IMG/VR virus record: IMGVR_UViG_3300027773_000189
Location: 1 to 39,168 of that record
DNA length: 39,168 nucleotides
From: a virus
Strand: one strand, 5' to 3'
Below, piece after piece: positions 8,423 through 14,846 of this stretch. The notes under the pieces are model-generated. The model was not told the origin of the DNA. It saw only the letters and a list, made by a program, of their open reading frames with translations, and ran no database searches. How positions within the stretch are numbered: position 1 is the first letter of the stretch; every line of letters starts with the position of its first letter. The translations under genes and the position numbers were made by a program.

Positions 8423-8929
8423 TTACTCCTCCCACTTTCCCTCGCGCTGCAGCAGGCGCTTCATTGCCCACCAGACGCGGTTGCAATCGCCGACCGTGCG
8501 AATTTGCTTGTGACGTCCAAGCGGAGAACTCGGCGAGGCGAGCCAGGCGTCGAAGCGGCTGCGGTCCCAGCCGAGGCGCTCGATCGCGCGCTCGATGCGC
8601 GCCAGGTCTTCCGTGCCGGCGATCTCGGCGCTCTTCTTCGAATCGCCACGCCGTCCATGCGTGCCGGCGGCCTGCGCGCGATCTCGTGATCGCGGCCTGT
8701 GTGCCGGCACGCCCAGCGACTGATTCAGCGCTGAAATGGCTCGCGCCGCTTCCATCGCCGTCAGATCATTGAAGCTTCCAATCGTCCGCTGCGCGATCTT
8801 GCTCGCCCACGCCAGGCGCTCGGCGCGGCCGTCGCCGGTCACAACGTCCAAGCTGCGCCGCGAATGCTGCGCCCACAGCGTGAGCAACTTGGTGCGTTGT
8901 CCTCCCGTGATTGGCTGCGCTGGAGTCAT
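8423..8929 (-). CDS. GemA-like early regulatory protein
   Basis: The 168-residue protein opens with TPAQPITGGQRTKLLTLWAQ and later has LTAMEAARAISALNQSLG. It ends with a helical segment (GDCNRVWWAMKRLLQREGKWEE). This arrangement resembles the GemA/gp16 (DUF1018-type) early proteins of Mu-like phages, in which an N-terminal recruiting helix and a C-terminal helical domain flank a variable middle. The middle here is Arg-rich (RPRSRDRAQAAGTHGRRG). Mu GemA is linked to host gene control and DNA topology. The ATG at 8929 overlaps the upstream stop (ATGA), and I preferred it to a longer in-frame start. The family call rests on pattern and position and is moderate. Confidence 0.55.
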   Translation of the reverse strand: MTPAQPITGGQRTKLLTLWAQHSRRSLDVVTGDGRAERLAWASKIAQRTIGSFNDLTAMEAARAISALNQSLGVPAHRPRSRDRAQAAGTHGRRGDSKKSAEIAGTEDLARIERAIERLGWDRSRFDAWLASPSSPLGRHKQIRTVGDCNRVWWAMKRLLQREGKWEE

Positions 8930-9120
8930 TTCTTCGTCGGATCGATCGCGATCCCCTCTCGGATCAGGCGCGCTTCGCACCGTTCAAGCGATTCACTCGT
9001 GATCTTGCCTTCAACAAAACAAAACCCGGTCCAATACATAAGCTGCTCCAGCTTCAGCAGGTCACTCTCACCCTCGATCTCGATGTAGAGCGGTAAGATT
9101 GATTTCTTTTTGCGCTTCAT
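8926..9120 (-). CDS. Small early protein, unknown function
   Basis: This 64-residue protein has a lysine-rich start (MKRKKKS), a short beta stretch (LPLYIEIEG) and a helical body (SDLLKLEQLMYWTGF, SESLERCEARLI). The ATG at 9120 overlaps the TGA of the upstream zinc-finger gene and its own stop overlaps the next start, so it is part of a tightly coupled series. No family is recognised. Confidence 0.6.
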   Translation of the reverse strand: MKRKKKSILPLYIEIEGESDLLKLEQLMYWTGFCFVEGKITSESLERCEARLIREGIAIDPTKK

Positions 9121-9224
9121 ACGTTCGCTGAAGTCTTCGCTCTCATGCATGAGCTGAAGTGGTCGCCGAATTCCTTATTGGGAATGCAGTCGAAGCAGAA
9201 GATGCAGCGGGTGAAACCCTTCAT
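9117..9224 (-). CDS. 35-residue zinc-finger-like protein
   Basis: The product is only 35 residues and is dominated by a Cys/His array: C7, C10, C13, H22 and C26 (CIFCFDC, then HFSSC). This fits a single zinc knuckle. The ATG at 9224 overlaps the upstream TGA (ATGA) and its own TGA overlaps the next ATG. Translational coupling on both sides supports a real gene despite its size. A longer in-frame start at 9359 would overlap the previous gene entirely and adds low-complexity residues. Confidence 0.6.
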   Translation of the reverse strand: MKGFTRCIFCFDCIPNKEFGDHFSSCMRAKTSANV

Positions 9225-9427
9225 GCGCCGGCCGTTTTCGTCTTCGCCTGAACGCCTGGCTTGCTCGGCCATGCCCGGCCGCATGTCGGACACGACTTGC
9301 TCCGCCGCGCCGACTGCCGCTTCTCGCGCATCCGCTCCGCTTTGTCCTCGTTCCTGCATTTAGCTCCGCAAAACTTTTGCTTCCCGTTTACCTGGTTACC
9401 GCAGCCTCTCATGCAAAACCGGGCCAT
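9221..9427 (-). CDS. Small zinc-ribbon-like protein
   Basis: The 68-residue product has three Cys groups: FCMRGCGN, KFCGAKC and SCPTCGRAW. A basic helical linker (RNEDKAERMREKRQSARRSK) separates the last two. The pattern resembles small CGNX-type or double zinc-ribbon proteins found in phages and soil bacteria. Its basic charge suggests nucleic-acid contact. It begins inside the 3' end of the preceding membrane-protein gene and ends in an ATGA overlap. Confidence 0.65.
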   Translation of the reverse strand: MARFCMRGCGNQVNGKQKFCGAKCRNEDKAERMREKRQSARRSKSCPTCGRAWPSKPGVQAKTKTAGA

Positions 9428-9557
9428 GTCTCCTCTGTCGCAGCATGTTGTTAAAACATTGTTCGGCGCATCGATCCGCGTGCGCGGCGATCTGGCAAAG
9501 CGCGATCCCGACGCACAGCAATACCGCCCAGATCGCCGCCAGGAATAGCCAGATCAT
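9396..9557 (-). CDS. Small single-pass membrane protein
   Basis: This 53-residue protein is mostly one hydrophobic segment (MIWLFLAAIWAVLLCVGIAL) followed by a short Cys- and His-containing, basic tail. The start overlaps the stop of the upstream gene (ATGA at 9557). It overlaps the next gene by 32 bases, so its tail may be dictated partly by that frame. Its role is unknown; small membrane proteins in phage early regions often act in exclusion or in host membrane effects. Confidence 0.55.
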   Translation of the reverse strand: MIWLFLAAIWAVLLCVGIALCQIAAHADRCAEQCFNNMLRQRRHGPVLHERLR

Positions 9558-10129
9558 CGGCCGCCTTCGCCTTCCCACGCTGCGAGCTCGTGATCGTTCT
9601 CTTCCGGCCGGTCTTCGTCTTCCTCGTCGATCGCTTCTTCCTCGTGCTCGACTGCGCCGCAATCGCAAAAGTCTTCGCTGTTGGCATCGAGCGCTTTGCA
9701 GCCGAGCTCGTGATCGTTCTTCCATGAATCATCGGGGGACTCTGTGGGCTCGCTGGACGCGGCGATCTGATGCGTCTTCGGTAGCTCCAGGACGATCAGC
9801 TTGCGCGGAACTTCGCGATCGAGGAGCTTATGGATCAGCGCCTCAGTCGAGGGATTTATCGCGTACACCGCGCTCGGACTCACGATGCGGCTGCGTCCAG
9901 GCGCTCCCGCGCGGCGAACCTTGGTCCCGATCGGCGCGAGCTGATCGCGGCCTTCGACTTCCAGCCATTCCGGACGCTCCAGCGTGTACTCGCGCTCTTT
10001 CAATTCGGGAACGTCGATCTGGAACATCGCTTTATCGCCGAAGTACTGCGTGGTCAGGTACCCGGCTTCCTTCGCATGGCCGAAGAGTTCCACGACGGCC
10101 CATCCTTCAAACTTCGCCTGCTGCTCCAT
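9554..10129 (-). CDS. Early protein with highly acidic C-terminus
   Basis: The 191-residue protein begins MEQQAKFEGWAVVELFGHAKEAGYL, a conserved-looking domain with alternating strands through about residue 70. The remainder is low complexity and strongly acidic (EHEEEAIDEEDEDRPEEN). The sequence NDHEL occurs twice, encoded by a 17-base direct repeat (near 9588 and 9705). Two Cys (DFCDCGA) lie between them. The ATG at 10129 overlaps the upstream TAA (TAATG). The acidic tail could mimic DNA or bind basic host proteins; this is inference only. Confidence 0.65.
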   Translation of the reverse strand: MEQQAKFEGWAVVELFGHAKEAGYLTTQYFGDKAMFQIDVPELKEREYTLERPEWLEVEGRDQLAPIGTKVRRAGAPGRSRIVSPSAVYAINPSTEALIHKLLDREVPRKLIVLELPKTHQIAASSEPTESPDDSWKNDHELGCKALDANSEDFCDCGAVEHEEEAIDEEDEDRPEENDHELAAWEGEGGR

Positions 10130-10779
10130 TAAGCAACCTCCCTTTGAACTTTGTCTCTTGCCTCGATTCCGAAATGGGGAAACACCAGCGACTTAAACCA
10201 GTACTCATCCACGCGGCGCAAGGAATACTCGTCAGGATGCTTTCGGATAAATGCGAGCACAGCGGGCTCGCTGACGCGATCGTTGGGATTGAGGCGCATC
10301 CATCCACGGTTGAGCCAGTAGTTCACCGTCTTCTCAGATACGCCGAACGCCTGGCATAAGTCCTTCAGCGTGTAGCCTTCGCGAACGCGAGCGGAGAAAC
10401 CGAGCTTGTGGATGAGGTTGTACGTAACTCCTACGCCACGATGAAGCACGCGCGCAATTTGGCAGGCGGTCATCTCGCCAACGTGATCGCGAACGTATTG
10501 CTTCTCGATCTCTGTCCAGGGACGATGAACGCTCGCCAGTCCCTGGCGCTGAGCTTCGCGGCAGACGATCGTTCGCGGGAACCCGGTGATTGCGACCACC
10601 CTGTCGATCCGCTGTTTGAGTTCCTTCACGCCCTTGGCCTCATAAGCCCACCGTAGCTTCGCGATCTGCTCTTCGGTCCAGAAATACTTGCGACGACACA
10701 ATCCGTGATGCAGCCGGCAGCGCCTGCACATTCCGTCGCGCTGCGCCGGCGATCCGCACTGGAATCGGCACTCGATCAC
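10129..10779 (-). CDS. Multi-helix DNA-binding protein with N-terminal zinc motif
   Basis: The 216-residue product starts at a GTG preceded by GGGAGG. It opens with a Cys-rich region (ECRFQCGSP, MCRRCRLHHGLC) that fits a zinc-binding motif. Two SANT/HTH-like stretches follow (WTEEQIAKLRWAYEAKGV, then WTEIEKQYVRDHVGEMTACQIA). A third helix-turn-helix (YTLKDLCQAFGVSEKTVNYWLNRG) comes next. The repeated pattern resembles phage and transposon regulators that read extended DNA sites. I rejected the longer frame to 10917 because it reads through a dispersed repeat. It may be a middle-gene regulator, in place of Mor or C, for which I see no clear homologue here. Confidence 0.65.
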   Translation of the reverse strand: MIECRFQCGSPAQRDGMCRRCRLHHGLCRRKYFWTEEQIAKLRWAYEAKGVKELKQRIDRVVAITGFPRTIVCREAQRQGLASVHRPWTEIEKQYVRDHVGEMTACQIARVLHRGVGVTYNLIHKLGFSARVREGYTLKDLCQAFGVSEKTVNYWLNRGWMRLNPNDRVSEPAVLAFIRKHPDEYSLRRVDEYWFKSLVFPHFGIEARDKVQREVA

Positions 10780-10809
10780 CAGCCAGCCTCCCGGATGCGG
10801 TCTAAGACC

Positions 10810-10894
10810 GGCCGCTGGCTTCTGGCTTCCGGCTTCCGGCCAAAAACAACCGAAGCGCAAGCCAGCAGCCAGAGGCCAGTAGCGAGTAGCCGTT
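10810..10894. repeat. GGCTTC/GCCAGC inverted-repeat element
   Basis: GCTGGCTTCTGGCTTCC-type repeats at 10810-10840 face their inverse (GCCAGCAGCCAGAGGCC) at 10861-10877. The 17-base arms match at all but about two positions. The element fills the gap between the gene ending at 10895 and the GTG start at 10779. Its vocabulary (GCT/GGC/AGC triplets) resembles the other junction repeats. Confidence 0.65.
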
Positions 10895-11350
10895 TCACGA
10901 CGCTTTTTCCTCCTCAATCTCGGTCCGCAACTGGCCGAGGCGTTCCAAAACGAAATGCCGGTCTTCGAGCACCTTGGCGCGCTTGATCAGCTCGCGGACT
11001 TCGCTCCAGTAAATGCCTGCCGCTTCCTTCGCTTCTTCGGCCGTAGTGATCAGGTAGTAGCCGAAGGGACGCGTTCGCGCCGCGCCGATCCGCACTTTGA
11101 AGTCGACGACCAGGCTGCGCATCAGGTCTTTCACTTTGCGCTCATCGAGCTTCACCAGCTCACAGAGTTCCTTCAGCTCGATGGCCCGCTCTCTCCCATA
11201 ATGGAACCGCAGCGCGATCAGCAACCGGCGCTGGTCATTCGTCAGCGGAAACGGCGCAGCCTTGCCGTAAAGCAGATCGTTGATCTGCTTCAGCGACTCG
11301 CTCTCGACATCGGTGAGCTGCGGGAATCCGAGTTGGGGGTTTTCGGACAT
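10895..11350 (-). CDS. Winged-helix-like early protein
   Basis: This 151-residue protein contains a probable winged helix at residues 40-105. LTNDQRRLLIALRFHYG is followed by ELKELCELVKLDERKVKDLMRSLVVDFKVRIGAARTRPFGYYLI. The last part resembles the recognition helix plus wing of replication and transcription regulators. A helical C-terminus (WSEVRELIKRAKVLEDRHF) may mediate dimers. Similar proteins lie in early regions of transposable phages, but I cannot name the family. The start at 11350 is followed upstream by a host-type palindromic repeat rather than by another gene. Confidence 0.65.
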   Translation of the reverse strand: MSENPQLGFPQLTDVESESLKQINDLLYGKAAPFPLTNDQRRLLIALRFHYGRERAIELKELCELVKLDERKVKDLMRSLVVDFKVRIGAARTRPFGYYLITTAEEAKEAAGIYWSEVRELIKRAKVLEDRHFVLERLGQLRTEIEEEKAS

Positions 11351-11351
11351 T

Positions 11352-11436
11352 CAAAACCTTTTCACCACCGAGGACACGGAGGGCACAGAGGAAAACAATT
11401 CCAAACGCCTCAGCGCGCCTCTGTGTCCTCTGTGGT
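11352..11436. repeat. Host-type palindromic element (CCACcGAGGACACgGAGG)
   Basis: CCACCGAGGACACGGAGG at 11365-11382 faces its inverse at 11418-11435 with 16 of 18 positions matching. The pair makes a long hairpin with a 35-base loop. Repeats of the GAGGACACAGAGG kind are scattered in many Acidobacteriota and related genomes. It fills the space between two early genes exactly and runs up to the stop codon at 11437. Confidence 0.75.
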
Positions 11437-11649
11437 TCATTCGTTTTCCTGCAGCAGCGCGAGCGCCTCAAAATACCGATCGTTGAAGTTCTTCGTCAGG
11501 TGCTCCTGAAGCGCGCACTGCAACGGGCCGGGCAGCCTTGCCCAGCACGCGGCGCAGAACGGATGTCCCTGCGGCTTCTTCGCGCCGCAGCGGCAGCGCT
11601 GGCCCATGCGGTCCTTCCAGGCTTCGATCTTTTGTTCGCGGGTGATCAT
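11437..11649 (-). CDS. Small zinc-ribbon protein
   Basis: The 70-residue protein has a four-cysteine zinc ribbon near its start (RCRCGAKK, then FCAACWARL). A helical C-terminus follows (LQCALQEHLTKNF, FEALALLQ). The start at 11649 overlaps a TGA (ATGA) that closes an unassigned reading frame. It is probably a small DNA- or RNA-associated early protein. Its last codons meet the palindromic element at 11365-11435. Confidence 0.65.
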   Translation of the reverse strand: MITREQKIEAWKDRMGQRCRCGAKKPQGHPFCAACWARLPGPLQCALQEHLTKNFNDRYFEALALLQENE

Positions 11650-11747
11650 TGGTCAGCTCGCGATATCCAGTTGCTGAAGGTGTCCGCTTTGTCTTCCAGC
11701 GAGAGCTTGCTCCACCAGGAATCCAGTGCCGATGCGGGAACGCAGAT
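11646..11747 (-). pseudogene. Possible small coding remnant without a standard start
   Basis: A frame open from about 11798 to the TGA at 11648-11646 reads ICVPASALDSWWSKL then SLEDKADTFSNWISRADQ. This has the composition of a real small phage protein and ends in an ATGA overlap with the next gene, like its neighbours. No ATG, GTG or TTG exists in the frame; only CTG (11726) or ATC (11747) could start it. It may be a gene that lost its start, or one using a rare start codon. Confidence 0.3.
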
Positions 11748-11752
11748 CGTGG

Positions 11753-12319
11753 CTAGTCCATCGTGTGGAACTCGCTTTGCTGGGGGGCGATGATCTCGTT
11801 ACGCTTCGCAGCGGCTAGCGGCGGGAGTCGAGGCTTAACAGCAGACGCGCTGTTCTGCTGCGCGCCTCGCTGCTTCTTCGGCACGTACCAATGAGCAGAG
11901 CAGCGTCCGGATTTATTCTCTAGCGTGATCCTCTTCGTGCAGCCCTCGACTGAGCAGGTGCGTCGTTCCATAGCGGGAAGCTCCTTTGTTCTACGTGGAA
12001 CATCTTGAGAAAGAGCGCGTTCAAGCCGTTCCGGAATCGGGACTAGCTCGGCGTGCGCCTTCGCGCGTTTATCCGGCTTCGGCAGGAACGCCTTGTGAAT
12101 CGCGCGAGTCAGTGAGCCGGGCGACGCTTGCGGATCGGCTGAGGACACATCCGCTACCGCGGACGGTACAGAGGCGCCGACGAGGCGCACGCCTTTGGTG
12201 TCTTCGTAGCCGACGCTCTTCTTGCATGGCGAGCAATGGAGATCGCCGTCAATGTCCCACTCGGCTGGCGTGCGCAATTTGTGCATCGTCCAGCAGCGCT
12301 CGCACCATTGCTGCGGCAT
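11753..12319 (-). CDS. Early protein with two Cys-pair clusters
   Basis: This 188-residue product begins MPQQWCERCW and continues with LHCSPCKK, a four-Cys zinc-ribbon candidate in the first 40 residues. A second group (CSVEGCTKRI, then GRCSAHW) lies near residues 125-147. The rest is basic and low in predicted structure. The ATG at 12319 follows the upstream stop by two bases. I rejected the longer in-frame start at 12412 because it lies deep inside the upstream gene. No family is recognised; nucleic-acid binding is plausible. Confidence 0.6.
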   Translation of the reverse strand: MPQQWCERCWTMHKLRTPAEWDIDGDLHCSPCKKSVGYEDTKGVRLVGASVPSAVADVSSADPQASPGSLTRAIHKAFLPKPDKRAKAHAELVPIPERLERALSQDVPRRTKELPAMERRTCSVEGCTKRITLENKSGRCSAHWYVPKKQRGAQQNSASAVKPRLPPLAAAKRNEIIAPQQSEFHTMD

Positions 12320-12321
12320 GG

Positions 12322-12858
12322 CTACCCTCCGATCTCCTCGACGTTGATCGATGGCGCACGGTGCGTGATCTTCAACGCCTGGCCGAATAGGTGACGGAGA
12401 TTGCGCGGGCATCCCTTCGGCAGCTTGCCCGCGATTACTTTCATCGCAGTGGACGCGAGCGAGTACTTCGGGGAGAACGTGAACAGCGACTCGAACAACG
12501 TCCGCGCCTGGCTTTGCTCCATCCCAGATTCGATCATGGCCAGCATCACGCGCTCGGCGGCCTGCGTGTCTATGCTGGTCGATGTGCCATAGCTTGCGTT
12601 CACGTAATAGACCTCGCCGCAGAGCCGCTTCGATTTCTCCGCTTTCGGCGGAACTGAGCCGTGCTCTTCGATCATTCGCAGCAGCTCCTGGCGAGCGGCG
12701 CTCATGCGCTGTTCGAGCGACTCTTCTTCGAGTTTCAGCGCGAGCCAGTTGCGCGCGGCCTGGTCGATGGTGGATGGTTTCGGGGCAGGCTTCGAGGTCG
12801 CGACAGTGCGCGGCTTCGGCGCGTGTTCCGGAATGGGAAGTACTCTTGCGGTTGCCAT
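12322..12858 (-). CDS. Coiled-coil early protein, possibly Gam-like
   Basis: The 178-residue protein has a Pro/Lys/Ala-rich start and then a helix (IDQAARNWLALKLEEESLEQRMSA). A beta region with GEVYYVNASYG follows, then a helical C-terminus. Mu Gam, a host-nuclease inhibitor that coats DNA ends, has a similar length and a helix-then-beta order, and sits in the same part of the early operon. I see no firm sequence match, so the Gam suggestion is weak. The start is strong: AAAGGAG lies five bases before the ATG, supplied by the junction repeat at 12861-12882. Confidence 0.55.
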   Translation of the reverse strand: MATARVLPIPEHAPKPRTVATSKPAPKPSTIDQAARNWLALKLEEESLEQRMSAARQELLRMIEEHGSVPPKAEKSKRLCGEVYYVNASYGTSTSIDTQAAERVMLAMIESGMEQSQARTLFESLFTFSPKYSLASTAMKVIAGKLPKGCPRNLRHLFGQALKITHRAPSINVEEIGG

Positions 12859-12860
12859 AA

Positions 12861-12882
12861 AAGCTCCTTTAGCTGCTAGCTG
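12861..12882 (-). repeat. AGCT-rich junction repeat carrying a ribosome site
   Basis: AAGCTCCTTTAGCTGCTAGCT on the plus strand reads AGCTAGCAGCTAAAGGAGCTT on the minus strand. It overlaps the stop of the gene at 12869-13228 and provides the AAAGGAG site for the ATG at 12858. Confidence 0.65.
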
Positions 12883-13228
12883 AATCTTGTTGTTGTTGCC
12901 GCGCGCCTTCCGGCGTCTCGCAAACGATGACGGTGATGTCGCCGTTCTTGCTGCGAATAACCCAGCGCGAGCCGACGAGGATCAGGGAATCGTCCTCGCG
13001 GCAGTAGGTGCCGAAGCGCTGCGCGATCTCCTTCACGCGATCGCTGAGCACGGCGCGCTTCTGCCAATAATCGGTGTGCGTCTGGACAGCGAGCTGAAAC
13101 TGCTCGCTCGCCGCGTGCGCCTTAGTGCCTTCCGCAACTGCAGCCTTCGCCTGTTCGACTTCGAGCGTCAGCGTAGAAAGGCTGTCAGCCAGCGCATCGA
13201 CGTATTCGGGATCAACGATGATCGACAT
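12869..13228 (-). CDS. Early protein, unknown function
   Basis: The 119-residue product has a long helical first half (YVDALADSLSTLTLEVEQAK, then QLAVQTHTDYWQKRAVLSDR). A short beta domain (DSLILVGSRWVIRSKNGDI) follows, and the protein ends in a Gln/Ser-rich tail that reads into the junction repeat. CAGGAG nine bases before the ATG supports the start. It may be a partner of the neighbouring coiled-coil protein. No catalytic motif is visible. Confidence 0.6.
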   Translation of the reverse strand: MSIIVDPEYVDALADSLSTLTLEVEQAKAAVAEGTKAHAASEQFQLAVQTHTDYWQKRAVLSDRVKEIAQRFGTYCREDDSLILVGSRWVIRSKNGDITVIVCETPEGARQQQQDSASS

Positions 13229-13229
13229 T

Positions 13230-13544
13230 TCAGAACACTCCTGTTGGATCGTCCTGGAATTTGCGCTCTGGCGGATTGGCTATTGCGCCGCGCGGCGCTT
13301 CTAGCGAGCCGGTCGTCAGCCAGCGCGAAGTGAGCTGCATCGCGTGCTCGTCGCCGCAGACGAAGCGCAGCGGAATGCCGACGCGGTAGAGAGATTCGAG
13401 GAACGCGAGGCATCCATGGCTAACGCCGCGCCGGACGTTGAGGTATCCGCGCTCGATCCAGATCACGCGCCAGGACGTATTGGCGAAGTGATCGATCGCC
13501 GTCATGCGATCGCAAATGTGGCAGCGGATCATTCGGATTCTCAT
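13230..13544 (-). CDS. Early protein with Cys pair, unknown function
   Basis: The 104-residue protein starts MRIRMIRCHICDRM, so a CxxC zinc-type pair lies at residues 8-11. A further Cys/His set occurs downstream (SHGC, FVCGDEHAM). The C-terminus is polar and Pro-rich. It opens with an ATGA overlap from the upstream membrane-protein gene and ends one base before the next gene. The family is unknown. Confidence 0.6.
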   Translation of the reverse strand: MRIRMIRCHICDRMTAIDHFANTSWRVIWIERGYLNVRRGVSHGCLAFLESLYRVGIPLRFVCGDEHAMQLTSRWLTTGSLEAPRGAIANPPERKFQDDPTGVF

Positions 13545-13684
13545 AGCCGCGCCAATCCTGCGAGGAACGCCAACAAGATCACGGCAGCTCCCAGCAAAAT
13601 GATCAGATCGAGAAACTCGGTGAAGACATACTTCGCGCCGCGCTGCTCAATCGCTTCCCGAATTGGTTCCCAGAGAACGCTCAT
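13541..13684 (-). CDS. 47-residue single-pass membrane protein
   Basis: The reading frame opens MSVLWEPIREAIEQRG and ends in a hydrophobic span (LDLIILLGAAVILLAFLAGL). This predicts an amphipathic N-terminal helix and one membrane helix. Both its start (ATGA at 13684) and its stop (ATGA at 13541) overlap the neighbouring genes. The exact fit between two genes supports its reality. The function is unknown. Confidence 0.6.
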   Translation of the reverse strand: MSVLWEPIREAIEQRGAKYVFTEFLDLIILLGAAVILLAFLAGLARL

Positions 13685-13887
13685 GAGTGTCTCCAGGGCG
13701 CGACCGGCTCCCAATCCGTTCGCGTAAAATCGAGCTTCGAGGGTTTACGAATGACGGTGGGATCGGTGTAGCCGGCGATGATGCGAATTCCCGTAACAGG
13801 ACCGCCGCGAGAAGCCCAGACATCATGGCCGTCTTTACCCGGCCGCTTCGCCAGGTATTTGAGCTTGAGCGCCTGTTTCAGCGTCAT
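13681..13887 (-). CDS. Small basic early protein downstream of the MuB-type gene
   Basis: The 68-residue product is basic at the start (MTLKQALKLKYLAKRPGKDG), with a beta-type centre (HDVWASRGGPVTGIRIIAGY). It starts in an ATGA overlap with the end of the MuB-type gene and ends in an ATGA overlap with the 47-residue membrane-protein gene. Coupling suggests a role near transposition, but no family is recognised. Confidence 0.6.
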   Translation of the reverse strand: MTLKQALKLKYLAKRPGKDGHDVWASRGGPVTGIRIIAGYTDPTVIRKPSKLDFTRTDWEPVAPWRHS

Positions 13888-14846
13888 TGCACCCTCCGTT
13901 CCGGCGATGCTTCCTTGATCGCGGTGATGCCGAAGAACAGGCGTCGTGCGCTGATGTACTCGGTCTTCTTGCGGACATCCGGAACGCGGGAGTCGCCGAT
14001 CAGCTTCGCGATCTGCTTCGCGGTGACTTCGCCGATCTCCTCGCGGACGATCTGCTCGGCTTCGGCGTCGGTGATGCCCGGCAACTCAACGGCGGCGCGC
14101 AGGCGCGAGTTCCACTGCTCCAGCTCCATCGATCGCTGGAAGGTGCGAATCAGGTCATGCGATCCGGCAAAGAGCAGGCCGCAGTGGAGGCGATCGAGGA
14201 GCTCACGTACCGTCTCGAGACAATCGACGCTCAGGTGCTGCGCCTCGTCGAATACCAGCAGCACGCGGCGTTTCCCAAAATCGAACCGCAGATTTCTGAT
14301 AACGCGATCCGTGTCGCCGGCAGTAATGGTGCCGCACGCCTCGGCAACGCGCTTCAGCAGTTGGTTCGGGCGAATCGCCTGGCGACAATAGACGTAGTAG
14401 GCGCGGCGGCCATGACCGTTCTTCGCCAGCTCCTCGCGATTCAGCTCGGCAATCAGGTGTTCGAGCGCGAAGGTCTTCTGCGATCCCGGTCCGCCATAGA
14501 TCACTCCGGCGCGTTGTTTATCGAGGCAGTCATAGAACACGCGGCGCAGCGTGCGGACGTTAGCGGTCTCGTAGAGCTTGCCTTCGGTCTCGGTGAACGG
14601 GGCAATGGGATGCGCGGCGATGAAGTCAGAGATGGCGGCGCATATCGCGGCGTCGTTGGCGGCAACGCTTTCATATCGACCAGCGATGAAGAAGTTCAGC
14701 GACACCTGGCTGTAGTTAATGCGGCGCGCGAAATCGCGAGTGTTCAGCCCGGTGCGATTCAGGTAATCCTGCAGCATGGCGCGAACGTCATTCGAGCGCG
14801 CGCTGCTCGCGCGAAGCTGCTCTTTCCTTTCCGCCGAGAGTGCCAT
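13884..14846 (-). CDS. MuB-type AAA+ ATPase, transposition target selector
   Basis: This 320-residue protein is the size of Mu B. Residues 1-85 hold a helix-turn-helix domain (TGLNTRDFARRINYSQVSLN) as in Mu B's N-terminal region. A Walker A motif GGPGSQKT lies at residues 118-125. A Walker B with VLLVFDEAQHLS places the acidic pair at D200/E201. MuB-family ATPases bind DNA as filaments, choose target sites, stimulate the transposase and provide target immunity. The gene starts in a TGATG overlap with the transposase stop and has AGGAGG just upstream, so the two are translationally coupled. Confidence 0.9.
   Translation of the reverse strand: MALSAERKEQLRASSARSNDVRAMLQDYLNRTGLNTRDFARRINYSQVSLNFFIAGRYESVAANDAAICAAISDFIAAHPIAPFTETEGKLYETANVRTLRRVFYDCLDKQRAGVIYGGPGSQKTFALEHLIAELNREELAKNGHGRRAYYVYCRQAIRPNQLLKRVAEACGTITAGDTDRVIRNLRFDFGKRRVLLVFDEAQHLSVDCLETVRELLDRLHCGLLFAGSHDLIRTFQRSMELEQWNSRLRAAVELPGITDAEAEQIVREEIGEVTAKQIAKLIGDSRVPDVRKKTEYISARRLFFGITAIKEASPERRVQ

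Noticed and set aside
10780-10917. N-terminal extension of the HTH gene to an ATG at 10917
   Set aside because: The extension is translated from an inverted-repeat element, and the GTG at 10779 has a good ribosome site.
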